Below are positions 7,506 to 15,587 of a stretch of DNA of 64,000 nt, in pieces. Positions within the stretch are counted from its first letter, which is position 1. Each line of letters begins with the position of its first letter. Origin of the DNA: Rhizobium sp. SL42 (GTDB lineage Bacteria; Pseudomonadota; Alphaproteobacteria; Rhizobiales; Rhizobiaceae); contig NZ_CP063397.1 of the NCBI RefSeq assembly GCF_021729845.1, positions 3,238,001-3,302,000 of the forward strand. The letters run 5' to 3'. The notes under the pieces were generated by a model. That model did no database searches and was not told the DNA's origin. It saw only the letters and a program-made list of their open reading frames with translations. The position numbers and the translations under genes were made by a program.

Positions 7506-7957
7506 CGTCCTCTCCTTCCCCGGTCTGCAGGAAGTGTAAGCCCGATCCGGATTTTGGGCAATCGATCGCGCCCCTTGCCGTCTGCGGAAATCGTGCTCGG
7601 GTTCGGCAGGGGCCGACGCCGCGCGCAGGAGATGACGCGCTAGCACAAACCGGCTGATGCATGACCCGGAGCTTCGTTGGCTGCATTTGACCATCATCGA
7701 ATAACCGACGTCACGCGGCGAAAGCTCAGCCCAGCTGACGCAGCCGGTCATCGCAATGACCGCCGCAGATTAACCGCTCCCAAGGCGACATGCGCGCTTG
7801 CGATTGAACCATGCAAGTGCCCCGCCGGCAGCGACGGTTCACGTAATGCTATGCTCTGTCACGCAAAATGAGTTCCTTTTCCATCCCGGAGCAGTCATGA
7901 GAGAATTCAATGATTGTCTGAGCCCGTTGCCGGCGCTCCTCAAGAAGAACATGCAGC
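7506..7957. other. divergent intergenic region with a palindrome
   Basis: This stretch lies between the divergent cyclase and FabMG-like genes. It contains a palindrome CGGTCAT-CGCA-ATGACCG at 7745-7762 that could be an operator for either gene. No gene with coding character and no tRNA was seen. Promoter elements are not clear. Confidence 0.5.
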
Positions 7958-9307
7958 ATGAAAACACCGATCGCATTGCAAGAGATTTCCGAGAACAAGC
8001 TGTTTCGAAAGGGCGACGTATTTGTGCTCTTCGGCGAGCTCTTTGGACGTGGCTACGCAACCGGACTGCTGGACGAGGCCCGAAAGGCCGGCATGCAGAT
8101 CGTCGGGATCACGGTGGGTCGCCGCGACGAGCATAACGCGTTGCGCCCGTTGAACGCCGACGAGCTTTCCGCCGCCGAAACGCAGCTGGGCGGCAAGATC
8201 ATCAACATTCCGCTCATGGCAGGGTTCGATCTCGACGCGCCCGAAGGTCAGCCCACACCGACCGACCTGCTCGCCGGAATGACGCTTACAAGCTGGGAAG
8301 GCGACAAGCTGGACTGGGCCTATATCGAACAATGCCGCGAGATCGCAATCAAGCGGTTCACCGATGCGCTCTCGCAGGTCATGGCGATTCTGGACGGCAT
8401 GATCCCGGCTGGCCGAAATGTGTTCTTCGCCCATACGATGGCAGGCGGTATCCCGAAGGCGAAGGTCTTCCTCGTTCTTGCCAATCGCATCTACAAGGGA
8501 ACGGGCAGCCGGCACATGTCGTCGCAGACCCTTCTCGACAGCGACCTGGGCAAGTTGATTCTGCAGAATTTCGACGAGGTGTCCGCCAATACCTTCGGCC
8601 ACCTGATCGACTTCAGTGCGGCGATCCGCGAGCGCGTGGAAGCAGCCGGCGGCCAGGTGCGGTATACGGCATACGGTTACCACGGCACGGGCATCCTCAT
8701 CGATGGACAATACCGCTGGCAGACCTACACCAACTACACGCAGGGTTACGCCAAGATGCGGCTGGAAGGCATTGCGCAGAAGGCATGGGCCGCGGGCATC
8801 AAGGCAACCGTCTACAACTGCCCCGAGATCCGCACCAATTCCTCCGACGTCTTCACCGGCATCGAACTGCCGCTTATCCCGCTTCTCCTTGCGTTGCGCA
8901 AGGAAGGCGGCGGCGCATGGGCTGAACAACAGTGGCAGGCCTGTCAGGCGCTGATGGCCGACGGATATTCCGTGGACGACGTCATCGGCAAAATATCGGA
9001 TCTGCAGTCAAGCGACGTGATGATCCCCTTCTATGACTTTTCCGCATGGCCCATGCCCAACAGCCAGGCCCAGGCTGATCTCACGATCGGCACCTCGCAT
9101 GAAATCTCGCAGATGCACCGCGATGCAAAGGCGCTGATCAGTGACCATCTGAGCGCTCTGGTCGTAGAGGCGACGGGACAGTTGATATTCGGGGCATCGT
9201 CCGCTCCGGCAGGCCCCGTACAGTGGCTCAACCATGACGTCGTCGCACGACGCCTCAATGTGTCTCACGAGACGCCACGGGCATCGTCGGCGGGCCAAGC
9301 GGCATGA
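7958..9307 (+). CDS. FabMG-type enoyl-ACP-reductase-family protein (tentative)
   Basis: A protein of 449 residues starting MKTPIALQEISENKLF. Residues about 20-55 (VFVLFGELFGRGYATGLLDE, then KAGMQIVGITVGRRD) look like a nucleotide-binding Rossmann turn with a glycine-rich loop and a following second strand. Later conserved-looking blocks are FAHTMAGGIPKAKVFLVLAN, GYHGTGILI and YNCPEIRTNSSDVFTGIELP. The sequence fits my memory of the family annotated as enoyl ACP reductase FabMG, named from a metagenomic triclosan-tolerance enzyme. That recognition is from memory and untested. It stands alone, divergent from the cyclase gene. Confidence 0.5.
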   Translation: MKTPIALQEISENKLFRKGDVFVLFGELFGRGYATGLLDEARKAGMQIVGITVGRRDEHNALRPLNADELSAAETQLGGKIINIPLMAGFDLDAPEGQPTPTDLLAGMTLTSWEGDKLDWAYIEQCREIAIKRFTDALSQVMAILDGMIPAGRNVFFAHTMAGGIPKAKVFLVLANRIYKGTGSRHMSSQTLLDSDLGKLILQNFDEVSANTFGHLIDFSAAIRERVEAAGGQVRYTAYGYHGTGILIDGQYRWQTYTNYTQGYAKMRLEGIAQKAWAAGIKATVYNCPEIRTNSSDVFTGIELPLIPLLLALRKEGGGAWAEQQWQACQALMADGYSVDDVIGKISDLQSSDVMIPFYDFSAWPMPNSQAQADLTIGTSHEISQMHRDAKALISDHLSALVVEATGQLIFGASSAPAGPVQWLNHDVVARRLNVSHETPRASSAGQAA

Positions 9308-9665
9308 TTCAAGCTCGACTCCGTCACAATTTGCGACGGCATAGATCGGGTGAATCAAATCGTTGATATTTCCGATGAAGGTGCGGCGCCAAAAGCAACC
9401 GCGCACCAAAAATAGGGGCCATCGTTAAAACACAGATGGCCCCCTGCCTTCGGGATGCACGCGCCTGGCCGGCCTGGGACAGTCCCGACACAGTGCAGGA
9501 AGAGCCATCCCGGGAGTGCAGCCAAAGGTGTTCGCTCCAAAAAGGCCAACATCTCTCGCTGAAACGGACAGGCTGGCAGGCCTCATCTTGAAGGCTGATC
9601 CCGTACAACAAGAGCAAGCCGGGATCAACGCTGGAATCGGTCACATCTCCAGCAACCTCGCCCCC
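9308..9665. other. intergenic region with a hairpin
   Basis: No supported gene lies here between two convergent genes. GGGGCCATC (9415-9423) and GATGGCCCC (9435-9443) form a perfect 9-base stem with an 11-base loop. It lacks a T-run on both strands, so it may end transcription of the convergent genes only in a Rho-assisted way. Confidence 0.5.
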
Positions 9666-9998
9666 TTATTCGGTACAGCCGGTATCCTTGAGCGCCTGGA
9701 TATGAAACCGCCGCAGCGCCGCCTCGATATCGGCTTTGCTGAACGCGTGCCCTGCAAGGGATAGGTCGCGCGAGAGCCGCGAAACCACGTCACTGTCTCC
9801 GGCGACGACATGATCGACCTCATGCAGGTCTCGGGCATAGCGTCCAAGATCATCGCCGACAAAGCCGATCAAGGAGCCGGCCCAGTAGCCTGCGAGCAGG
9901 TTGCGGCGCGCCCGGATACCATCAAGCCCTTCGCCGTCGTGATGCTCGCCATGCGAGCGGCCTGCTGTCTTCTTGGGGTCATCGGTCGCGATAGTCAT
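9666..9998 (-). CDS. DUF1476 family protein (ATPase inhibitor subunit zeta-like)
   Basis: A protein of 110 residues from an ATG four bases after AAGGAGGAG. The core, ARRNLLAGYWAGSLIGFVGD, then YARDLHEVDHVVAGDSDVV and a SKADIEAALRRFH helix, follows the DUF1476 pattern (R-R-N-K-L-L-G-x-W-A, then D-x-E-x-x-G-D-x-D-V). In Paracoccus the zeta member inhibits reverse rotation of F1-ATPase. The N-terminal 25 residues are histidine-, glycine- and acid-rich and differ from canonical zeta, so this is probably a divergent paralogue. It is the third gene of a small minus-strand operon. Confidence 0.7.
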   Translation of the reverse strand: MTIATDDPKKTAGRSHGEHHDGEGLDGIRARRNLLAGYWAGSLIGFVGDDLGRYARDLHEVDHVVAGDSDVVSRLSRDLSLAGHAFSKADIEAALRRFHIQALKDTGCTE

Positions 9999-10024
9999 GG
10001 TCTCCTCCTTCTGATGGGACATCG

Positions 10025-10327
10025 TCAGCTCGAAGCCTCATTGCCGGTCAGGAACGTTGCAAGCGGCCCGCAAGCCGGGTTTCCGGCATCGAGCAGCTCG
10101 GCGGGGCTCTGCCAACCGACGGCAACGGCAACGACCGTGCTTCCCGCCCACCAGACATCGTTTCCGGCACGACTGATGAGCATCGGCGTCGTGCTGGCCA
10201 GGCAATCGCGCGACTGGCTGACCACCTCAACGGAGGCGCCAGCCTCGTTGAGGCGTGCCAGAATGTCGGCCTGCATCGGCTCGACGACAAAAGTGGCAAA
10301 CAGAGAGGCAATGATTTCGGAAATCAT
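10025..10327 (-). CDS. hypothetical protein, 100 residues
   Basis: I do not recognise this protein. It starts MISEIIASLFATFVVEPMQA with a GGGAGGTGG Shine-Dalgarno eight bases upstream, and its start overlaps the stop of the 51-residue gene by four bases. The N-terminal 18 residues are hydrophobic but interrupted by acidic residues, so it is unlikely to be a signal peptide. The rest has mixed alpha/beta character with TTPMLISRAGNDVWWAGST. It probably shares a transcript with the DUF1476-like gene 26 bases downstream. Function unknown. Confidence 0.65.
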   Translation of the reverse strand: MISEIIASLFATFVVEPMQADILARLNEAGASVEVVSQSRDCLASTTPMLISRAGNDVWWAGSTVVAVAVGWQSPAELLDAGNPACGPLATFLTGNEASS

Positions 10328-10479
10328 CGAGCCACCTCCCTGAAGCGCTGCTCAAAACCCGCCAAACGGGCGATCGTGGCAACCCGCGGACCATGTTGTC
10401 CCGGACGCGGATCGCAGCCCATCGACAGGGAGAAGCGGCCTGGGCCATTTTGAGCGGAATAAGGGTGTTGCAAGGTCAT
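10324..10479 (-). CDS. hypothetical small protein, 51 residues
   Basis: A short frame starting MTLQHPYSAQNGPGRFSLSM after an AGAGGA Shine-Dalgarno, ending RLAGFEQRFREVAR. It overlaps the next gene by ATGA, which supports it as a real first gene of a three-gene operon. It has no membrane segment or known motif. Function unknown. Confidence 0.5.
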   Translation of the reverse strand: MTLQHPYSAQNGPGRFSLSMGCDPRPGQHGPRVATIARLAGFEQRFREVAR

Positions 10480-10746
10480 GTCCTCTGGCCGGCGAGCGTG
10501 TCGGTGAAACGGTCCGACATCGCAAGAGCGCCGGGCGGCTCTCACCAGAGGGGCCCGGACCAGCGGGTTGAGCGGGAGATGGGGAGCGGCACAACCGGCG
10601 TCAAGGCCTGCCGGCAATTTATTCGCCGGAACCGATCCTCCCAGCAGCAAGTGACGGGCCATGCCGAACGGGCTTTTCAGCTCCGATACGACATGGCCCG
10701 GATAACGGTTGAGTCCCGGTGCGGGTTTTGGTCCCGCACCGATGGC

Positions 10747-11160
10747 TCAGTAGCGAATGACCGGGCAGCCCCGTACATTGGCAAAGACCATGCGGTCGAA
10801 GTCGCCACGGCGTACGCCGCCGACGACAACACGGCGCGGCGTGACGTCGATGATCCGCGCCCGGCGCAGGCCGCTCCATTGCGCCTTCTCAACCGCGCGA
10901 TGCGGGCGGCAGTCGCCACGATCGCGACGCTCGGCACGCTCGTAGCGGCGACCCCGCTCCCCACGCCGATCGCGCTCGTCGATCACCGGACCACGGTCCC
11001 AGTGGCGCGGACCGTCGCGGTAGTCGACGCCATAGCCCGGGCCGCCGATATAGACGCCCCAGCTATCGGCCGATGCGGTGGATGTCGTGGCAGCAAGGCC
11101 GGTCATGGTCGTGACGGAGACCAGGGCAGCGATACCCAGTTTACGCAGCATGTCGATCAT
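10747..11160 (-). CDS. secreted basic protein of unknown function
   Basis: A protein of 137 residues from an ATG preceded by GAGGAGAGAA. An N-terminal signal peptide (MIDMLRKLGIAALVSVTTM, then cleavage near TASADS) directs it to the periplasm. The mature part has a YIGGPGYGVDYRDGPRHWDR segment and a long arginine- and aspartate-rich, low-complexity region (about residues 65-95). It ends with a compact block RRARIIDVTPRRVVVGGVRR containing two cysteines outside it. The gene is monocistronic. Similar small exported arginine-rich proteins are common in Rhizobiaceae; function unknown. Confidence 0.7.
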   Translation of the reverse strand: MIDMLRKLGIAALVSVTTMTGLAATTSTASADSWGVYIGGPGYGVDYRDGPRHWDRGPVIDERDRRGERGRRYERAERRDRGDCRPHRAVEKAQWSGLRRARIIDVTPRRVVVGGVRRGDFDRMVFANVRGCPVIRY

Positions 11161-11304
11161 TTCTCTCTCCTCTTCGAGTTCCGGGCGTCTGGCCCTTTGT
11201 CCATCCCGCCATTGCGAGCGATTGAGGAGAGAATAAGTGCGTCCGGCTGAACGCAGTCCGAAGCCGTCATTCAGCCGGCATTCATGCAAATCACAGGGCA
11301 GACT

Positions 11305-11721
11305 TCACAGATGCAGCACGATCTGGCGGCGATGGGGCCGATCGCGGTGCTCGAAGAGATAGAGGCCCTGCCAGGTGCCCAGCAGCAGTCGCCCTCCCGC
11401 GAATGGAACACCAAGGGATACCGGCAGAATGGCAGCCTTGATATGGGCCGGCATGTCATCCGGTCCCTCGTCGCGGTGGGTGATGTAGTCCATCGCGGGA
11501 TCGTTCGTTGGCGGCACGAGGCGCTGGAAAAACGCCTTGAGATCAAACTGCACAGAGGGATCGGCATTTTCCTGGATGAGCAGCGAACAGGATGTGTGCC
11601 GCACGAATACGGTCAGCAGGCCATCCTCGGCGCCTTCCTCGCTGACAAAGCGCGCCGCTTTCTCGGTGAACTCGTAGAGCCCCTGCCCGCGCGTCGACAG
11701 CTCGATTCGACCGATAGCCAC
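11305..11721 (-). CDS. yjbQ: YjbQ family protein (UPF0047, secondary thiamine-phosphate synthase type)
   Basis: A protein of 138 residues, equal to the usual family length, if translation begins at the GTG preceded by GGAGGAG (bases 11719-11721). The frame extends upstream but without a better site. Family motifs are FVRHTSCSLLIQENADPSV, THRDEGPDDMPAHIKAAIL and GTWQGLYLFEHR. YjbQ proteins form trimers and show weak thiamine-phosphate synthase activity; their main role is uncertain. It faces away from the UPF0303 gene, sharing a short divergent promoter region. Confidence 0.9.
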   Translation of the reverse strand: MAIGRIELSTRGQGLYEFTEKAARFVSEEGAEDGLLTVFVRHTSCSLLIQENADPSVQFDLKAFFQRLVPPTNDPAMDYITHRDEGPDDMPAHIKAAILPVSLGVPFAGGRLLLGTWQGLYLFEHRDRPHRRQIVLHL

Positions 11722-11834
11722 TGCACTCTCCTCCCATCGTGTCCACGCCGTTTTTGGTATGGGACAAACTCTGCCTGCCGCTTGGCGCGGCCATCCCCTG
11801 CCGCTAGTCTCTGGCAAACCCAGGAGGATGAACG

Positions 11835-12287
11835 ATGAGCCTGCTCGATACGCTGGAAAGACAGGAAAACCAGCTGGTCTTCAAGACCTTTGATGAAATC
11901 ACCGCACTCGAAGTCGGTCAGGCGCTTGTCAGCCAGGCTCTGGCGGACAAGGCCCCGGTGGTGATCGACATCCGCACGCCCGACCGCACACTCTTTCATG
12001 CCGCCCTGCCCGGGTCCTCGCCGGACAATGATCACTGGGCGCGTCGAAAGAGCAATGTCGCGCTGCGTTTCCACAAGGCCTCGATGCGAATCGGTGAATT
12101 GAACCGCAGCAAGGATCGCGGCGTCACGCCCGATCTCGGCCTCGACCCGCTCGACTATGCTGATCATGGCGGCAGTTTCCCGGTCCGTCTCGGCAGTCTG
12201 GTTGTCGCGGCAATTACTGTGTCGGGCCTGAAATCGCAGGAAGATCATGACATGATCGTCAAGGTCCTCGAGGACTATCTGGCATGA
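11835..12287 (+). CDS. UPF0303 / heme-degrading-domain (GlcG/HbpS-like) protein
   Basis: A protein of 150 residues starting MSLLDTLERQENQLVFKTFD after an AGGAGG Shine-Dalgarno. The ADKAPVVIDIRTPDRTLFHA strand, PGSSPDNDHWARRKSNVALR, and the final GLKSQEDHDMIVKVLEDYL match the UPF0303 subgroup of the GlcG/HbpS fold. The biochemical role is not established for this subgroup. It is convergent with the NTF2-like gene, seven bases apart. Confidence 0.88.
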   Translation: MSLLDTLERQENQLVFKTFDEITALEVGQALVSQALADKAPVVIDIRTPDRTLFHAALPGSSPDNDHWARRKSNVALRFHKASMRIGELNRSKDRGVTPDLGLDPLDYADHGGSFPVRLGSLVVAAITVSGLKSQEDHDMIVKVLEDYLA

Positions 12288-12293
12288 CAGCAT

Positions 12294-12674
12294 TCACGGT
12301 CTGATCGCGGCAAACAGGCTCATCCGGTTGAAGACATCGCTTTCCCGCGCAAATACCATCACCGCGGGAAGCGAATACGGTCCGCCGTCATTGCCGTTTT
12401 CCGCATCGACGCCGCGGTGATCGCTGCCCCTCAGCGTGCATTCGACGGCAACACGTGTTTCTGCATCATCGGTCATCACCAGCATATCGGCCAGCGACAC
12501 GTCATGCCGAAGCACATAGGCAGACAACGTATCTCGAAACGAGGCATGGCCGATCACCCTGATCCCATCGGGCAGATCAAGCACGGCATCTTCCTCGAAG
12601 GCGCTGATCAGGCGATCGAAATCACGCCGGTTCAATGCATCGATCACGGCAAGGGTCTGATCTTTCAGGGACAT
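12294..12674 (-). CDS. SnoaL/NTF2-like protein
   Basis: A protein of 126 residues from an ATG with AAGGAG eight bases upstream. It starts MSLKDQTLAVIDALNRRDFD, then DRLISAFEEDAVLDLPDGIR and VIGHASFRDTLSAYV, the usual cone-shaped NTF2-like arrangement of an N-terminal helix followed by a curved sheet. Members bind small molecules or act as isomerases, but the substrate cannot be told. An upstream in-frame extension overlaps the LysG-type gene and is unlikely to be used. Confidence 0.75.
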   Translation of the reverse strand: MSLKDQTLAVIDALNRRDFDRLISAFEEDAVLDLPDGIRVIGHASFRDTLSAYVLRHDVSLADMLVMTDDAETRVAVECTLRGSDHRGVDAENGNDGGPYSLPAVMVFARESDVFNRMSLFAAIRP

Positions 12675-12751
12675 AGGCAAAGCTCCTTTTCCTCTCCGAT
12701 TAGATAGGCCCGTCCCTGCTGCCGGCAAGGCCAGTTGTTTTCCACCGGCCA

Positions 12752-13651
12752 TCAGAGCGGCTGCAAGACCGCTCCGGCAGCGCCGACAACCGCAGCGGTC
12801 AAAGGTGCCAACTGCGCCTTGATCGATCGGCTGACATGCCAATAGAGCGGCACGTCAAGGGGTTGCGCGTCGATCAACGGCAAGAGCCGGCCGGCAGAAA
12901 TGTGCCCCGCTACCAGAGCCAGCGGGTTCATGCCCCAGCCAAGCCCGGCAATGGCCCCATCGACAAAGGCCTGGCTGGACGGCAGCCAGTGAGAAGGCCC
13001 GATCTCGGCACAGCCGATTGCCGCTTCGGCCCAGCGCGGCTGCAACTGATCCTTGACGTTGAAAGTCAAGACAGGTGCCCGTGCCAGTGTCGCAGCCGTA
13101 ACGCCCTCCTCGCCGAACCAGTCTCGATGGAAGTCGGGACTTGCCGTCGCGATGTAGCGCAAGGCACCTAGCGGCCTGCAATCGCATCCCTGCACCGGTT
13201 GCGACGAACCGCTGATCGCCGCCCGCACCTCGCCACGACGCAACCAAGCGGCACTGTGATCCTGATCGTCGAGTACCAGATCGAACAGCGTTTCCTGCAC
13301 CGCCGCCATCGCCGGCACGAACCACGTGGCGAGACTGTCGGCATTGACCGCAATCCGCAGGCTCGGCCAGACAGCGCCGGCATTTCGCCCCGTCTGACCA
13401 AGACCCAGGTCACGCCGCAGTCCCTGCTCCAGCAAAGCAAGTTCTTCCGCATGGCGAAACAGCCTCTGGCCGGCCTCAGTCGGCTGGCAAGGCTGCGAGC
13501 GGATGATCAGCGGACTTCCCACCTGCTCTTCCAGCGCTCGGATCCGCTGCGAAATCGCCGAGGATGTCACACCAAGCATGCGGGCCGCCCGCTCGAAGCT
13601 GCCGCTGCGCAGGACGGCGGCCAATGCGGTTAACTGGGCTGAATCCATCAT
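12752..13651 (-). CDS. argP: LysR-type regulator of amino acid export (ArgP/LysG family)
   Basis: A protein of 299 residues starting MMDSAQLTALAAVLRSGSFE. The N-terminal helix-turn-helix (about residues 5-62) includes RAARMLGVTSSAISQRIRAL, typical of ArgP/LysG, and a substrate-binding domain follows. It is divergent from a LysE/ArgO-type exporter 86 bases away, the classical pairing in which the regulator switches on the exporter when lysine or arginine accumulates. An AT-rich run (13674-13690) in the shared spacer suggests the promoter. The start could also be the next ATG, one codon later. Confidence 0.9.
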   Translation of the reverse strand: MMDSAQLTALAAVLRSGSFERAARMLGVTSSAISQRIRALEEQVGSPLIIRSQPCQPTEAGQRLFRHAEELALLEQGLRRDLGLGQTGRNAGAVWPSLRIAVNADSLATWFVPAMAAVQETLFDLVLDDQDHSAAWLRRGEVRAAISGSSQPVQGCDCRPLGALRYIATASPDFHRDWFGEEGVTAATLARAPVLTFNVKDQLQPRWAEAAIGCAEIGPSHWLPSSQAFVDGAIAGLGWGMNPLALVAGHISAGRLLPLIDAQPLDVPLYWHVSRSIKAQLAPLTAAVVGAAGAVLQPL

Positions 13652-13737
13652 TAGGTAGTCTAATCCAAGCAAAGTTTTTTTAATTTTTCTAATCATTCTG
13701 CAGGCGGTAGTCAAAGCTTCTCGAAGAAGGAGTTGCC

Positions 13738-14337
13738 ATGTCCACTGCCCTGATCGCCGGTTTTCTGCTCGGTCTCAGCCTCATCGTCGCGATCGGCGCC
13801 CAAAATGCCTTTGTCCTGCGCCAGGGACTTTTACGCCGCCACGTTCTGCCGATCGTGCTGACCTGCGCCATATCCGATGCAATCCTGATCGCGCTCGGCG
13901 TTGCCGGTTTTGCCACCATCCTGTCGACTCTCACTTGGCTTGATCCCGTCATGCGCTACGGCGGCGCATTGTTCCTGGCCATCTATGCGCTGCGCAGCCT
14001 GCACCAGAGCATCACCGGCGCAAGCGCCCTGCGGGCGACCGACAGCCAGGAGACACGGCTGTGGCCGGCGCTCGCCACCTGCCTCGCCCTCACCTGGCTC
14101 AATCCACATGTCTATCTCGATACGGTCGTCCTCCTTGGCTCGATCTCCACCCGCTATCCCGGCCATCAAACCGCCTTCGCCCTTGGAGCGATCGTCGCAT
14201 CCTTTGCGTTTTTCACCTCGCTCGGCTTCGGTGCCAGACTGCTTCAGCCGCTGTTTGCCAGGCCGCTCGCATGGCGCGTTCTGGATGGCGCGATTGCCGT
14301 CATCATGGCATCCATCGCTCTCAATCTTGTGCGCTGA
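13738..14337 (+). CDS. argO: LysE/ArgO-family basic amino acid exporter
   Basis: A protein of 199 residues with about six membrane segments. It begins MSTALIAGFLLGLSLIVAIG followed by AQNAFVLRQGLLRRHVLP, the LysE/ArgO hallmark, and has TWLNPHVYLDTVVLLGSIS in the fourth helix region. It exports basic amino acids such as arginine or lysine across the inner membrane. GGAGT lies seven bases upstream of the ATG. Expression is expected to depend on the divergent LysR protein. Confidence 0.92.
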   Translation: MSTALIAGFLLGLSLIVAIGAQNAFVLRQGLLRRHVLPIVLTCAISDAILIALGVAGFATILSTLTWLDPVMRYGGALFLAIYALRSLHQSITGASALRATDSQETRLWPALATCLALTWLNPHVYLDTVVLLGSISTRYPGHQTAFALGAIVASFAFFTSLGFGARLLQPLFARPLAWRVLDGAIAVIMASIALNLVR

Positions 14338-14423
14338 ACGGACAAAGCCTGCTTTGGGGATGCAGCCACCGTGCCGCTCGGCTAGAACGGTTCATGCTCG
14401 ACCACGCAGGAGGATAGGTGCTC

Positions 14424-15572
14424 ATGTTTCTCAGCAATCGCGATATCGTCGACCTGATCGACTTCCGTCAGGAATTGCACCGTCATCCGGAAGTGTCCGG
14501 CGAGGAGGAGCAAACGGCAAGGCGCATCATTGACGCCCTCAAGCCCCTGTCGCCCGCCAGCATCATCTCCGGCTTGGGTGGCCATGGCGTGGCGGCCGTA
14601 TTCGAAGGTAAAGCCGCCGGCCCGACCCTGCTCTTCCGCTCAGAACTGGACGCCCTGCCGATCGAAGAAAAATCCACCGCCGCCTATCGCTCGACGATCC
14701 CCGGCAAGGGCCATCTATGCGGCCATGACGGACATTCGACCATCATGACTGCCCTGGCGCTGGGTCTTTCCCGCCAGCCACCGAAGCGCGGCCGGGTCGT
14801 CTTGCTGTTCCAGCCGGCCGAGGAGGATGGCAGTGGTGCCGCAGCGGTCTTGGCCGATCCGCGCTTTGCGGACATCGCCCCGGACTTCGCCTTTTCCCTG
14901 CACAACTTGCCCGGCATGCCGCTCGGCCACGTCGCCCTGAAGGCCGGTCCGGTCAACTGCGCCTCGCGCGGCATGAAGATCCGCTTATCCGGCAAGACCG
15001 CCCACGCATCCCAGCCTGAGACCGGCATATCGCCGATGGCAGCCATCGCCGCCCTGATGCCGGCGCTGACGGCCCTGTCGCACGGCGCCCCGCCGGATGC
15101 GGCATTCACGCTGGCCACCGTCACCCATGCATGGCTCGGCGAGGAAGCCTTCGGCATTGCCCCAGGCGATGGCGAAATATGGGTGACGCTGCGCACGCTG
15201 GTTGACGATCGAATGGCAGAACTCTGCGCCCGCGCTGAAGCGCTGGCCGAAGAGGCGGCGTCCCGTCATGACCTTACGCTGTCGACCAGCTATCACGACA
15301 TTTTTCTGCATTGCGACAATGCGCCTGAGGCCGTCGCCCATCTGGCCCGCGCGCTGGACGCAGAGGGTATTTCCCATGACGAAGGCGATCTGCCGATGCG
15401 CGGGTCGGAGGATTTCGGCCGCCTGCGCGCCGTCGCCCCCTCCGCGATGTTCTTCCTCGGGTCCGGCGAAAATTATCCGGCCTTGCATAATCCCGACTAT
15501 GATTTCCCTGACGCCTTGATTGCCACCGGCGCACGCATCTTCATGCGGGTGATCCGCGACCTGCTGGACTGA
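14424..15572 (+). CDS. M20 family amidohydrolase (hippurate hydrolase-like)
   Basis: A protein of 382 residues from the ATG nine bases after GGAGGA; a GTG at 14418 is a less likely start because it would be too close. The M20D layout is clear: ELHRHPEVSGEEEQTARRII, LLFRSELDALPIEEKS, the metal block GHLCGHDGHSTIMTALAL, and LLFQPAEEDGSGAAAVL. It ends with the EGDLPMRGSEDFGRL metal site. Such enzymes cleave N-acyl amino acids or amide-linked conjugates in the cytoplasm. It follows the exporter by 86 bases and may share its transcript; the substrate is unknown. Confidence 0.9.
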   Translation: MFLSNRDIVDLIDFRQELHRHPEVSGEEEQTARRIIDALKPLSPASIISGLGGHGVAAVFEGKAAGPTLLFRSELDALPIEEKSTAAYRSTIPGKGHLCGHDGHSTIMTALALGLSRQPPKRGRVVLLFQPAEEDGSGAAAVLADPRFADIAPDFAFSLHNLPGMPLGHVALKAGPVNCASRGMKIRLSGKTAHASQPETGISPMAAIAALMPALTALSHGAPPDAAFTLATVTHAWLGEEAFGIAPGDGEIWVTLRTLVDDRMAELCARAEALAEEAASRHDLTLSTSYHDIFLHCDNAPEAVAHLARALDAEGISHDEGDLPMRGSEDFGRLRAVAPSAMFFLGSGENYPALHNPDYDFPDALIATGARIFMRVIRDLLD

Positions 15573-15587
15573 TTGAAAGCCTATTGA

